Below, one piece after another: positions 36,522 to 45,671 of a stretch of DNA of 64,000 nt. The DNA lies in the NCBI RefSeq assembly GCF_020667845.1, contig NZ_JAFMPQ010000001.1:1-64000 (forward strand), given 5' to 3'. Position numbers and translations under genes: made by a program. The first letter of the stretch is position 1, and the number at the start of each line of letters is the position of its first letter. The notes under the pieces are model-generated. The model saw only the letters and a list, made by a program, of their open reading frames with translations. It ran no database searches and was not told the DNA's origin. The stretch is from Cognatishimia sp. F0-27. GTDB taxonomy: Bacteria; Pseudomonadota; Alphaproteobacteria; Rhodobacterales; Rhodobacteraceae.

Positions 36522-38561
36522 ATGAGCGGCCAAATCGTCTTTGATCCCTTGCTCCCCTGGTGGCTGATCGCCGCGTTCGGCGCCATCGCCCTCGCCGGGG
36601 TGGTGCTGGCGCTCTGGCGCGGGCTGTCTGGTTGGGCTTTGCGTGGTCTGGCCGCCGTGGTCTTGGTCGGAGCGCTCGCGCAGCCTTCCTATCAGATCGA
36701 GGACCGCACCCCTCTGAGCGACATTGTCCTCATGGTGGTGGACGAAAGCGCCTCTCAAACGCTGGCAGATCGCGCCGGTGTGACGGCGGATGCCGCGGAT
36801 ATGCTCGAAGCCGACATCCTGTCGCGACCGAACACCGAATTGCGCCGCATCCCGGTGGGCGACGGCGAGGGCGATGCCGGCACGCAGCTGATGACCGCGC
36901 TGTCGCAGGTCATGGCGGAGGAGCCGCGCGGCCGCATTGCCGGGATCGTGCTACTCTCGGACGGGCGGTTGCACGATCTGGAGCGCGCCCCGGATTTGCC
37001 GGCCCCTCTGCATCTCCTGCTCACTGGACGGGAGACGGATTGGGACAGGCGACTGATTGTCAAGAACGCGCCGGCCTTTGCCATTCTGGGCGAAGAGGTC
37101 GAGCTGACACTTCGGATCGAAGATGACGGCGCTGCCCCGGCGGTGAATGTGACTGATATCCTCATCTCCGTGGATGGCGAGGCACCGCAGCAATTCTCCG
37201 TCCCCGTCGGCGAAGACCTGTCCTTGCCCATTACGCTGCCACATGGCGGGTTGAACGTGATCGAATTCACCGTCCCCACCGCAGAGGGCGAGTTGACGGA
37301 TCGCAACAACACGGCCCTTGTGCAGATCAACGGGGTGCGTGACCGTTTGCGCGTCTTGCTGGTGTCCGGCGAACCACATGCCGGCGGGCGCACATGGCGC
37401 AACCTGCTGAAATCGGACAGCTCCGTCGATCTGGTGCATTTCACCATCCTGCGTCCTCCCGAAAAGCAGGACGGCGTGCCGGTCACAGAGCTTTCGCTGA
37501 TCGCCTTCCCGACACGGGAGCTGTTCCTCGAAAAGATCGACGATTTCGACCTGATCATCTTTGACCGCTACAAGCGTCGCGGGATCCTTCCGCCGATCTA
37601 TCTCGACAATGTGCGCAACTATGTGGAGCAAGGCGGCGCGGTGCTTGTTGCCGCCGGTCCGGATTTTGCCTCCGCAGATTCGATCTACCGTTCTCCGCTG
37701 AGCCAGATCATGCCCGCCGAACCCACGGCCCGCGTGGTAGAGGAACCGTTCCGCCCGGCGGTGACCGAACTCGGTCAGCGCCATCCGGTGACGGCCGATC
37801 TCGGCGGTCCGGAAAGCTGGGGCCGGTGGATGCGCCAGATCGAGGTGGAGCCGGAAAGCGGCGATGTGGTCATGTCCGGTGTGGATGACCGGCCGCTCTT
37901 GGTGCTGGACCGGGTTGGTGAAGGGCGCGTTGCGCTCCTTGCGTCGGATCACGCCTGGCTCTGGAACCGCGGCTTCGAGGGCGGCGGCCCGCAACTCGAA
38001 TTGCTGCGCCGTCTGGCACATTGGATGATGAAGGAGCCCGAACTTGAGGAAGAAGCGCTCTGGGCCGAACCGACGGGCCAGCGGATGCGTATCATTCGCC
38101 GTTCCCTGACGGATGACGTCGGCAGCGTGACCATCACCCGCCCGGATGGGGAGACCGAAACCGTCACCCTCGAAGAAGTGAGCCCCGGACGATTCGAGGC
38201 CCTCTATGATGGCCCGCAGATCGGGCTTTACCGGCTCGAAGAAGGAGACCAGTCCACAGTTGTCGGGCTTGGGCCTGCAGCCCCGCGCGAATTCGAGGAA
38301 ACCATCGCCTCGGGCGAGCGGCTTGAGCCAGTGGTGGCCAGCATGCGCGGCGGCATCCTGCGGCTGGAAGAGGGTGTGCCGGGCGTGCGCGACGTGCGCG
38401 AAGGCCGCCCCGCGGCAGGGCGAGGCTGGATCGGGATCACCCCGCGCGACGCCTACGAAACGCTGGACGTGACCCAGACGCCGCTCCTGCCGGCCTGGCT
38501 CGTGCTGCTGCTCGCGTCCGGGCTGATTGTCGGGGCATGGCTGCGCGAAGGCCGCAGCTGA
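36522..38561 (+). CDS. Membrane protein with glutamine-amidotransferase-like domain, MoxR operon
   Basis: The 679-residue protein has two N-terminal helices (WWLIAAFGAIALAGVVLALW and the next), a large soluble part and one C-terminal helix (LVLLLASGLIVGAWL). The middle (LRVLLVSGEPHAGGRTWRNL to EQGGAVLVAAGPDF) resembles a class I amidotransferase fold with no catalytic Cys triad visible, so it is probably non-enzymatic. It is the fourth gene of the MoxR-DUF58-DUF4159 set, after a 94-base gap with no gene. Confidence 0.85.
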   Translation: MSGQIVFDPLLPWWLIAAFGAIALAGVVLALWRGLSGWALRGLAAVVLVGALAQPSYQIEDRTPLSDIVLMVVDESASQTLADRAGVTADAADMLEADILSRPNTELRRIPVGDGEGDAGTQLMTALSQVMAEEPRGRIAGIVLLSDGRLHDLERAPDLPAPLHLLLTGRETDWDRRLIVKNAPAFAILGEEVELTLRIEDDGAAPAVNVTDILISVDGEAPQQFSVPVGEDLSLPITLPHGGLNVIEFTVPTAEGELTDRNNTALVQINGVRDRLRVLLVSGEPHAGGRTWRNLLKSDSSVDLVHFTILRPPEKQDGVPVTELSLIAFPTRELFLEKIDDFDLIIFDRYKRRGILPPIYLDNVRNYVEQGGAVLVAAGPDFASADSIYRSPLSQIMPAEPTARVVEEPFRPAVTELGQRHPVTADLGGPESWGRWMRQIEVEPESGDVVMSGVDDRPLLVLDRVGEGRVALLASDHAWLWNRGFEGGGPQLELLRRLAHWMMKEPELEEEALWAEPTGQRMRIIRRSLTDDVGSVTITRPDGETETVTLEEVSPGRFEALYDGPQIGLYRLEEGDQSTVVGLGPAAPREFEETIASGERLEPVVASMRGGILRLEEGVPGVRDVREGRPAAGRGWIGITPRDAYETLDVTQTPLLPAWLVLLLASGLIVGAWLREGRS

Positions 38562-38728
38562 CCCGCACGCCGCTGCGGCTTCCGGTCACGGCTCGGATCG
38601 AAGACGCGGCGCCGGGCCTCGGTCTCGGCGCCACACCCCGACGCAATGAACCAGATTGCGGGATGGCGGGTGGGGTGTCGCCGCAGGCGCACGTCACCCC
38701 GGCATCCTTTCGCCGTTCAAACCGGCGG

Positions 38729-39112
38729 TCAGGGTAGGATCGGCACCGCCACGGTATCGGTTGACCAGCCATCCACGGAGCACTTGGCCCGGATATGCAC
38801 CGTCTTGGTGCCATCGGGCAGGGCAACGCCCCCGAGAGACCGGGTAAACGGCTGTTCCTCCACATGCGGATGGTACAACACCCGTGTATCCAGCACGGTC
38901 CCGTCTTCCAATTCGACGCGCCAGCCATCGGCATAATGGTCCCACCCTGTATCCGGATGGGCGATGGTGACCGAGAAACGCGCTTCACCGCTCGTGACGG
39001 AAACATCGACATCCACGATTTCTGGCGGGTCGGCCTGCAGAGGGCGGGCAACGGATAAGGCGCAGGACGCAATCAAAACCATCACTGCGCCTGTATTCAG
39101 AGAGTAAACCAT
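38729..39112 (-). CDS. Exported 127-residue protein of unknown function
   Basis: A signal peptide (GAVMVLIASCALSVARPLQA) leads to a beta-rich domain with PEIVDVDVSVTSGEARFSVT, GWDHYADGWRVEL and DTRVLYHPHVEEQPF. It is likely periplasmic. Proteins of this pattern occur widely in roseobacters without a known function. It is convergent with the MoxR operon across 167 bases that hold no gene. Confidence 0.75.
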   Translation of the reverse strand: MVYSLNTGAVMVLIASCALSVARPLQADPPEIVDVDVSVTSGEARFSVTIAHPDTGWDHYADGWRVELEDGTVLDTRVLYHPHVEEQPFTRSLGGVALPDGTKTVHIRAKCSVDGWSTDTVAVPILP

Positions 39113-39148
39113 AGTCCTATCGTAGCAAGGATTCGCCAGCGCGCCGCG

Positions 39149-39868
39149 TCACGTTTGCGTGGATTGCCGCCCGTCGCGTTCGCTCAGAAGGACCGCGCGG
39201 GTCTGCGATGCGAATTCCCGCCGCAAGATGACGCCAAGGGTGAAAACCGCAGCAGCCAGCAGGGCAGACGCGCCAACGAGCCAGGCCGCCGCCGCGATGC
39301 CGAAATAGACCGAACGCAGCCCCCGGTTGAAGCCACGCGCCGCCAGGATGTTCACTTCCGCCGCCTGTCTGGCCCGACGCGGGGCATCGGGATGCTGCGG
39401 ATCGTTTGGAACGGCCGCCATCATCACCGAAGAATAGCCAAACAACCGGTGCGACCAGACAAATTTCAGAAAGGCATTCACGGAAAACAAAAGTAAAAGC
39501 AGCAGCTTGATTTCCCAAACGATCAACGGTTCCCCGGACAATGCAAGGTCATCCGCCACGGTCTGCAAGCGATCCGCGTTGCCAAGCAGCGCAAAACCAC
39601 CCCCGATGGCGATCATCGACGCAGAGGCAAAGAAGGCGGCGCCCTGTCGCAACTGACCCACGATTTGCGAATCGAAAATACGCGGGTCACGGGTCACCAT
39701 TTCCTGCATCCAGTCCCGCCGCATGTCGGCCATCAGCACCGATACGGACACCCGCCGCCGTGGTGGATGCTCGACCAGAAGCGTGGCACCGAGCCACGCG
39801 CCGATCAACACGGCAAGGGCGGCGTAATCCACCGGGGCCAACAAGGTGAGCGTGTCCAGGGATGTCAT
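39149..39868 (-). CDS. DUF599 membrane protein
   Basis: The 239-residue protein has four hydrophobic segments and the DUF599 features: MADMRRDWMQEMVTRDPRI near residue 45, ASASMIAIGGGFALLG, and KFVWSHRLFGYSSVMMAAVP. It is an inner-membrane protein without a known activity. It is the middle of three small minus-strand genes, six bases downstream of the CopD-like gene, so they are probably one transcript. Confidence 0.88.
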   Translation of the reverse strand: MTSLDTLTLLAPVDYAALAVLIGAWLGATLLVEHPPRRRVSVSVLMADMRRDWMQEMVTRDPRIFDSQIVGQLRQGAAFFASASMIAIGGGFALLGNADRLQTVADDLALSGEPLIVWEIKLLLLLLFSVNAFLKFVWSHRLFGYSSVMMAAVPNDPQHPDAPRRARQAAEVNILAARGFNRGLRSVYFGIAAAAWLVGASALLAAAVFTLGVILRREFASQTRAVLLSERDGRQSTQT

Positions 39869-39874
39869 GCGCGA

Positions 39875-40285
39875 TCAGAACGGCTTCACGACCACGACCC
39901 ACAGGATCGCAATCGCACCGAACACGCTGACCTCGTTGAAGATCCTGAGATACTTGTCGCTTTCGGTGAAGACGCCTTTGCGCGCGCGCAGCACGAGGCG
40001 CCCGGTCCAGCCGTAATGCGCCGCCAGCGCCAGAACGAGACCCAGCTTCAGAAGGCTCCACTCCGGCCAGCCCCAGAGATGCGCCAGCCAAAGGCCCGTG
40101 CCGATGGCAATGACACCCAGCCCGGCGGAAAACCGGTAGAGCCGGATCGTCAGATCGCCGAGCGGACCAAAGCTTGCACGCTGCTCCCATTCCCGCTTCC
40201 AGTAAATCAGCGCCCGCGGCACCGCAAAAATCGACGTCATCCAGCCCATGACACAGAGCAAGTGTATGATCTTTATCCAGTCCAT
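39875..40285 (-). CDS. CopD-family / HemJ-like small membrane protein
   Basis: The 136-residue protein has four membrane helices. The start MDWIKIIHLLCVMGWMTSIF carries the conserved histidine of the CopD/HemJ group, and KREWEQRASFGPLGDLTIRL and YLRIFNEVSVFGAIAILW follow. HemJ is a protoporphyrinogen oxidase of about 145 residues, while shorter CopD-like proteins of unknown role are common in rhodobacteria, so the HemJ activity is not asserted. It is divergent from glcD. Confidence 0.78.
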   Translation of the reverse strand: MDWIKIIHLLCVMGWMTSIFAVPRALIYWKREWEQRASFGPLGDLTIRLYRFSAGLGVIAIGTGLWLAHLWGWPEWSLLKLGLVLALAAHYGWTGRLVLRARKGVFTESDKYLRIFNEVSVFGAIAILWVVVVKPF

Positions 40286-40365
40286 GGCCCTGACCTGCCG
40301 TGCCGCGACGCGCCTTGCAAGACGGGACCGACATTCTCCGGGATAAGGACTCGCTATTTGTTGAG

Positions 40366-40388
40366 ATTGGTTATATAACCTTACCAAT
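40366..40388. promoter_or_regulatory. Palindromic operator candidate before glcD
   Basis: ATTGGT at 40366-40371 is mirrored by ACCAAT at 40383-40388. The perfect 12-bp palindrome GGTTATATAACC (40369-40380) lies inside. It is AT-rich against a GC-rich background and ends 16 bases before the glcD ATG, so a bound protein would block expression. A GntR/FadR-type regulator such as GlcC is a guess; no regulator gene is adjacent. Confidence 0.5.
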
Positions 40389-40404
40389 CAAGAGGAGGCC
40401 GCCC

Positions 40405-41853
40405 ATGGAAATGCCCGTACCCAATGCCGATATCCTGTCCCGGAAGGATCGGATCGTCGCTCTGCTGCGCTCTGTTTTGCCTGCCGACGCGGTGATCTCC
40501 GAAGAGGCGGAAACGCGGGCCTATGAATGCGACGCCTTGACGGCCTACAAATGCCCGCCTCTGGCCGTTGTCCTGCCCGCATCGACGCAGGAAGTCGCCG
40601 ATGTGCTCAAACTCTGTCATGCCGAGGGTGTGCCGGTCGTGCCGCGGGGATCGGGCACATCTCTGGCGGGTGGTGCCCTACCCACTGCCGACAGCGTGAT
40701 CCTGGGGGTGGCCCGGATGAACGAGGTGCTGGACACCGACTACGACAACCGCGTGATCCGCGTTCAGACCGGTCGCACCAACCTGTCCGTCACCGGTGCC
40801 GTGGAAGAACGGGATTTCTTCTATGCGCCCGACCCGTCATCCCAGCTTGCCTGCGCCATCGCCGGGAACATCGCGATGAATTCGGGCGGGGCGCATTGCC
40901 TCAAATACGGTGTGACCACCAATAACCTGATGGGCGTCACGCTTGTTCAGATGGACGGGACAATCGTCGAGATCGGCGGCGCCCATCTCGACGCAGCCGG
41001 ATATGATCTTCTGGGGTTGATCTGCGGCTCGGAAGGGCAATTGGGCGTGGTCACCGAAGCGACGCTGCGGATCCTGCGCAAGCCTGAAGGCGCGCGGCCC
41101 GTGCTTATCGGGTTCAACTCGAACGAGGTTGCCGGCGCCTGTGTGTCCGACATCATCAAGGCCGGTATCCTGCCGGTTGCCATCGAGTTCATGGATGCGC
41201 CCTGCATTCGAGCGACAGAGGATTTTGCCAAGGCGGGTTATCCCGATTGCGAGGCCCTGCTGATTGTCGAAGTGGAAGGCAGCCCGGCCGAAATTGACGA
41301 GCAGCTTGCCGTCATCACCAGGATTGCCCGCAACCATGACCCGGTGGAGCTGCGCGAAGCCAAGGATGCCGACGAAGCGGCCCGCATCTGGCTTGGCCGC
41401 AAGTCTGCTTTCGGGGCGATGGGCTCGATCAACGATTACATGTGTCTCGATGGCACGATCCCGGTGTCGGAATTGCCCTATGTGTTGCGCCGGATTTCCG
41501 AGATGTCCAAGGAGTTCGGTCTCGACGTCGCCAATGTGTTCCATGCGGGCGACGGCAATATGCACCCGTTGATCCTGTTCGATGCCAACAAGCCCGGTGA
41601 CCTTGAAACCTGCGAGGCGCTGGGTGCTGAAATCCTCAAGCTCTGCGTGGAGGTGGGCGGTTGCCTGACCGGGGAGCATGGTGTGGGGATCGAGAAACGG
41701 GACCTGATGTATGATCAATACGCGGCCGGCGATCTCGAAATCCAGATGGCTGTGAAGGACGTGTTCGACCCCAAGTGGCTGTTGAACCCGGCCAAGGTCT
41801 TTCCGCTGGCGGCGTCACAGGACCGCCGATCCGTGGCGCTTGCGGCAGAGTAG
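40405..41853 (+). CDS. glcD: Glycolate oxidase subunit GlcD (FAD-binding)
   Basis: GlcD is the FAD subunit of glycolate dehydrogenase, which oxidises glycolate to glyoxylate for the membrane electron chain. The 482-residue protein shows the PCMH FAD-binding motifs VPRGSGTSLAGGALP, MNSGGAHCLKYGVTTNN and GSEGQLGVVTEATLRI. The C-terminal cap has HAGDGNMHPLILFD and TGEHGVGIEKRDLM. AGAGGAGG precedes the ATG. glcE and glcF follow on the same strand. Confidence 0.96.
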   Translation: MEMPVPNADILSRKDRIVALLRSVLPADAVISEEAETRAYECDALTAYKCPPLAVVLPASTQEVADVLKLCHAEGVPVVPRGSGTSLAGGALPTADSVILGVARMNEVLDTDYDNRVIRVQTGRTNLSVTGAVEERDFFYAPDPSSQLACAIAGNIAMNSGGAHCLKYGVTTNNLMGVTLVQMDGTIVEIGGAHLDAAGYDLLGLICGSEGQLGVVTEATLRILRKPEGARPVLIGFNSNEVAGACVSDIIKAGILPVAIEFMDAPCIRATEDFAKAGYPDCEALLIVEVEGSPAEIDEQLAVITRIARNHDPVELREAKDADEAARIWLGRKSAFGAMGSINDYMCLDGTIPVSELPYVLRRISEMSKEFGLDVANVFHAGDGNMHPLILFDANKPGDLETCEALGAEILKLCVEVGGCLTGEHGVGIEKRDLMYDQYAAGDLEIQMAVKDVFDPKWLLNPAKVFPLAASQDRRSVALAAE

Positions 41854-41902
41854 CCCCCCATTGGGGGCGCTGCCCCCGGAGTATTTCGGGACAGAAGAAA
41901 CA
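41854..41902 (+). repeat. Intergenic repeat, copy 3 (inside the glc operon)
   Basis: GGGGGCGCTGCCCCC forms a hairpin and is followed by GGAGTATTTCGGGACAGAAG, a diverged version of the repeat core at 1-48 and 12671-12723. It starts immediately after the glcD stop and fills most of the gap to glcE, so it could attenuate or process the operon mRNA. Confidence 0.65.
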
Positions 41903-41918
41903 CGAAAGAGGGTGCGCC

Positions 41919-43043
41919 GTGAGCAGACCTGAGACAGAGGCCGCGCTGGCCGAGATGATTGCCGGGGCCAATGCCCCCTTCCACATTCGCGGCGGCGGCA
42001 CGCGCGGCATCGGCGCACCCGTGGCCGGCGCGCTGCTGGAGACGAGCGCGCTGCGCGGTGTGACGCTTTACGAGCCCGGTGCTCTGACGCTGGTGGTTAA
42101 GGCCGGCACTCCGGTGGCCGAGATCGAAGAAACGCTGGCCGCCGAAGGCCAGAGACTGGCCTTCGAACCGATGGATCACCGCGGGTTGCTCGGAACGGAA
42201 GGCACGCCGACGATTGGCGGCGTTGTGGCCGCCAATGCCTCCGGACCGCGCCGGATCCAGGCGGGAGCCTGTCGCGACTTCATGCTCGGTGTGCGTTTCG
42301 TGGACGGCATGGGGCAGATCCTCAAGAATGGCGGTCGGGTGATGAAGAACGTCACGGGGTATGACCTCGTGAAGCTGATGACCGGAAGCTGGGGCACGCT
42401 TGGCGTCTTGACCGAGGTCAGCCTCAAGGTCCTGCCAAAGCCCGAGACCATGGCGACGCTGCGCCTGCGCGGTCTTGCAACCGGCGACGCGGTGACCGCG
42501 ATGGCGCGCGCGCTTGGCTCGCCCTACGAGATCACCGGCGCGGCGCACCTCCCGAGCGCACCGGAGGGCGCCGAAACGCTGCTTCGGATCGAAGGGTTCG
42601 AGCAATCGGTCACCTATCGTGCCGACGCGCTGCGCGGCCTGTTTGCCGGTATGGAGGTCGAGGTCGACCGTGATCCGGACACCGTGGCGCAGACCTGGGC
42701 GGAGATCCGCGACGTGGCGCCGATGCAGGGCGCGACGGGTGATGTCTGGCGGATCTCGTGCAAGCCGTCCGATGCCCCGGCGCTGACGCACGCGATGGGG
42801 GCCTCTGATCTCGTGATGGATTGGGGCGGCGGCCTTGTCTGGGCTCTGGTCGAGGAAGGCACCGACTTGCGCAGCCGTCTTGGGACGTTCGATGGGCACG
42901 CGACACTTGTGCGGGGCAGCGAGGCCCTGCGCCGCAGCTTGCCGGTATTTCAGCCCGAGCCCGCGCCGCTTGCGACCCTGTCGGCCGGGCTGCGCGCCCG
43001 TTTCGACCCACGCGGATTTCTCAATCCCGGATTGCTGGCCTGA
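41919..43043 (+). CDS. glcE: Glycolate oxidase subunit GlcE (FAD-binding)
   Basis: The 374-residue protein is the second FAD-domain subunit of glycolate dehydrogenase, shorter than GlcD as in E. coli. It shows FHIRGGGTRGIGAPV, VVAANASGPRRIQAGACRDF, GGRVMKNVTGYDLVKLMTGS and GTLGVLTEVSLKVLP. Translation starts at GTG (MSRPETEAALAEM) after the intergenic repeat. It lies between glcD and glcF. Confidence 0.94.
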   Translation: MSRPETEAALAEMIAGANAPFHIRGGGTRGIGAPVAGALLETSALRGVTLYEPGALTLVVKAGTPVAEIEETLAAEGQRLAFEPMDHRGLLGTEGTPTIGGVVAANASGPRRIQAGACRDFMLGVRFVDGMGQILKNGGRVMKNVTGYDLVKLMTGSWGTLGVLTEVSLKVLPKPETMATLRLRGLATGDAVTAMARALGSPYEITGAAHLPSAPEGAETLLRIEGFEQSVTYRADALRGLFAGMEVEVDRDPDTVAQTWAEIRDVAPMQGATGDVWRISCKPSDAPALTHAMGASDLVMDWGGGLVWALVEEGTDLRSRLGTFDGHATLVRGSEALRRSLPVFQPEPAPLATLSAGLRARFDPRGFLNPGLLA

Positions 43044-43136
43044 GCCGAGGCGTGCACATCCACCCGGCCTTTCCCGATCACCCCCCGCGCCGTGCCTTCA
43101 AAGCCCTGCGCGGGCCAGACAGATGAGCAATGACCG

Positions 43137-44459
43137 ATGCAAACGACGTTTACGGAAACGCAACTGAAGGATCCCGGCACGGCCCGCGCGAACGAAATCC
43201 TGCGCACCTGTGTGCATTGCGGTTTCTGCACGGCCACATGCCCGACCTATCAGGTTCTTGGCGACGAGCTCGACAGTCCGCGCGGCCGGATCTACCTGAT
43301 CAAGGACATGCTTGAAAACGAGCGTGTGCCCGATGAAAAGACCGTCAAGCACATCGATCGCTGTTTGAGCTGCCTGGCCTGCATGACGACCTGCCCTTCC
43401 GGCGTGCACTACATGCATCTCGTCGATCATGCGCGCGAATACATCGAAAAGCACTATGACCGCCCATGGCATGACCGGGCACTGCGCTGGCTTCTGGCGC
43501 GGATCCTGCCCTATCCGACCCGATTCCGGGTGGCGATGCTGGGTGCCAAGATCGCCAAGCCGTTTGCGCCGCTGATCCCGGATGCACGCTTGCGCGCCAT
43601 GCTGGCGATGGCGCCCAAGACGATTCCGCCGGTCTCGCGCAACGACGATCCACAGAGCTTTGCCCCTGTCGCGCCGAAAAAGATGCGGGTGGCGCTGATG
43701 ACCGGCTGTGCGCAGAAGGCGCTCAACACCGATATCAACGACGCGACGATCCGCCTGCTGACGCGGCTCGGAGCGGAGGTTGTGGTTGCGGAAGGCGCCG
43801 GGTGTTGCGGCGCGCTCACCCATCACATGGGGAAGACAGAGGAGAGCCACGGCACCGCAGGCAAGAACGTCCGCGCCTGGGCGCGGGAGATGGATGGCGA
43901 CGGGCTTGACGCCATCGTGATCAACACCTCCGGCTGCGGCACAACCGTCAAGGATTACGGGCATATGTTCCGCACCACAGATCTCGCCGAGGATGCCGCG
44001 CGTGTGGCCGGGATCGCGATGGACGTGTCGGAGGTGTTGATCAAACTCATGAACGCCGAGAACGCCCCTCTGGCAAAGGCCCCGGCCAACCCGCAAGGCA
44101 CCGGCCCGCTGAAAGTGGCTTACCATGCGGCCTGTTCGCTCCAGCACGGGCAGCAGATCAAGACCTATCCCAAGGATCTGTTGCGCAAGGCGGGCTTCGA
44201 GGTGGTCGAGCCGGCGGACAGTCATCTGTGCTGTGGCTCCGCGGGCACCTACAACCTGATGCAGCCTGAGATTTCGGCCCAGCTCAAGAGCCGGAAGGTG
44301 CGGACGCTGGAAGCCAAGTCGCCGGACGTGATCGCCGCGGGCAATATCGGCTGCATGATGCAAATCGGGTCAGGCACGCAGGTGCCGGTTGTCCATACAG
44401 TCGAATTGCTCGACTGGGCCACGGGCGGGCCGCGACCTGCGGCGCTTGTGACGGACTAA
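43137..44459 (+). CDS. glcF: Glycolate oxidase iron-sulfur subunit GlcF
   Basis: GlcF passes electrons from the flavin subunits to the quinone pool. The 440-residue protein has two ferredoxin-type [4Fe-4S] sites, CVHCGFCTATCP and CLSCLACMTTCP, followed by two CCG domains with GAGCCGALTHH and LCCGSAGTYNL. It is complete and ends the glcDEF operon. Confidence 0.96.
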   Translation: MQTTFTETQLKDPGTARANEILRTCVHCGFCTATCPTYQVLGDELDSPRGRIYLIKDMLENERVPDEKTVKHIDRCLSCLACMTTCPSGVHYMHLVDHAREYIEKHYDRPWHDRALRWLLARILPYPTRFRVAMLGAKIAKPFAPLIPDARLRAMLAMAPKTIPPVSRNDDPQSFAPVAPKKMRVALMTGCAQKALNTDINDATIRLLTRLGAEVVVAEGAGCCGALTHHMGKTEESHGTAGKNVRAWAREMDGDGLDAIVINTSGCGTTVKDYGHMFRTTDLAEDAARVAGIAMDVSEVLIKLMNAENAPLAKAPANPQGTGPLKVAYHAACSLQHGQQIKTYPKDLLRKAGFEVVEPADSHLCCGSAGTYNLMQPEISAQLKSRKVRTLEAKSPDVIAAGNIGCMMQIGSGTQVPVVHTVELLDWATGGPRPAALVTD

Positions 44460-44519
44460 GCGCGGAGGGTTCTGGCGGAGCGGCGGCCGCCTTCGGGTGG
44501 CGCGGCCCGCCTTGAGCCT

Positions 44520-44547
44520 GTATTGATCCGATATACGGAAACAATAC
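44520..44547. promoter_or_regulatory. Nested inverted repeat between glcF and the protease gene
   Basis: GTATTG (44520-44525) pairs with CAATAC (44542-44547) and TCCG pairs with CGGA inside, leaving the loop ATATA. No T tract follows, so an operator for the downstream protease gene or an mRNA hairpin is more likely than a simple terminator. Confidence 0.35.
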
Positions 44548-44671
44548 GCTGAACTGACGGGCAATACCGCCAAAGCGGAAACAGTCATGCAGGTCTATTC
44601 GATCAAATTTGCCGCAATTTCGCCTTACCTTCGGTTTATTCCGGGCACATGTGAGACACCGGAGATGACCC

Positions 44672-45463
44672 TTGCGCCTGAGACTAGCTGCCATTCTCAT
44701 TGCCCTTGCCGCGCCGAGCATCGCGCAACCGCTTCTGTCCCTGCCAAGCCGTGAGGACGGCAGGAACTGGGAAGCGGTCGGACGATTGGAAATCGCCGGA
44801 GAGGCGTTTTGCACCGGAGCCCTGATCGACGAGCGCACGGTGTTGACCGCTGCGCATTGTCTGTTCGATCCGCGCACGGGCCTGCGCGTTCCGGCGTCGG
44901 AGATCCAGTTTCGTGCGGGCTGGCGCAACGGACGTGCCTCGGCCTACCGCCGTGTGCGGCGGGCCGAACCGCATCCGGGCTATGTCTATGATGCACCATC
45001 CGATACCGCGCGCATCCGCAATGATATCGCGCTGATCACGCTTCAGCATCCGATCCGCAACACGACGCTGGTGCCGTTCGAGACAGATGTGCAGCCCGAA
45101 GCCGGCAGCAGCGTCGGCGTGGTGTCTTATGCCCATGACCGCTCGGAAGCGCCGAGCCTGCAGGAGACCTGTTCGATCCTGTCGCGGCAGGACGGCGTGC
45201 TTGTGCTGGATTGCAGTGTCGATTTCGGAGCTTCGGGCTCGCCCGTCTTTCGCTTTGGTCCCGATGGGCAGCCGCGCATCGTCTCGGTTGTTTCGGCCAT
45301 GGCTGCGTCCGGCGACACGCCGGTATCCCTTGGGACCGACCTTCAGCAGCCGCTTGCGGTGCTGCGCGCCACACTCGCCGACAGCGTCAGCCCGGGCGCC
45401 GGTCTGGAGCGCATGACGGCCGGGACACGGCGCGCCACCGGCGCAAAATTCCTCAAACCCTGA
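44672..45463 (+). CDS. Exported trypsin-like serine protease
   Basis: The 263-residue protein has a signal peptide (LRLAAILIALAAPSIAQ) and a chymotrypsin-fold protease domain. His62 lies in VLTAAHC, Asp118 in RNDIALI and Ser188 in GASGSP, a variant of the usual GDSGGP. It should act in the periplasm or outside the cell. Translation starts at TTG after CCGGAG. The C-terminal 25 residues are basic. It resembles the V8-like/trypsin-like peptidases common in roseobacters. Confidence 0.9.
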   Translation: MRLRLAAILIALAAPSIAQPLLSLPSREDGRNWEAVGRLEIAGEAFCTGALIDERTVLTAAHCLFDPRTGLRVPASEIQFRAGWRNGRASAYRRVRRAEPHPGYVYDAPSDTARIRNDIALITLQHPIRNTTLVPFETDVQPEAGSSVGVVSYAHDRSEAPSLQETCSILSRQDGVLVLDCSVDFGASGSPVFRFGPDGQPRIVSVVSAMAASGDTPVSLGTDLQQPLAVLRATLADSVSPGAGLERMTAGTRRATGAKFLKP

Positions 45464-45623
45464 TCGCCCCGCCGCTCGAAAGAGCCGTTCGCACCGTCCA
45501 TGTCCTCCCCATTGGCAGAGTTGGTATGCGCCCCTCTTGACAGCGTGCCGGAGCCTTCCCACTTACACTGTGTCGGGATGCCTGCACAGGGTCCCGGCAG
45601 ATCTCAACAGACGCTCGTCCCGG

Positions 45624-45671
45624 ATGGGAGAGCGCCGCTTAACCAGGGTTCGCTCAACGGAGGATTCCCAT
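45624..45671 (+). promoter_or_regulatory. Possible RNA thermometer in the hsp20 leader
   Basis: ATGGGA (45624-45629) can pair with TCCCAT (45666-45671), which includes the first two bases of the hsp20 start codon, and GAGCG (45630-45634) with CGCTC (45651-45655). The ribosome-binding site GGAGG (45659-45663) would lie in an enclosed internal loop. Small heat-shock genes often have such leaders, but this is not a clear ROSE element. Confidence 0.35.

Noticed and set aside
39875-40285. Calling the CopD-like gene hemJ
   Set aside because: It is slightly short, its neighbours are not haem genes, and CopD-like proteins of this size are frequent; a stronger claim needs alignment of the conserved His and Lys.
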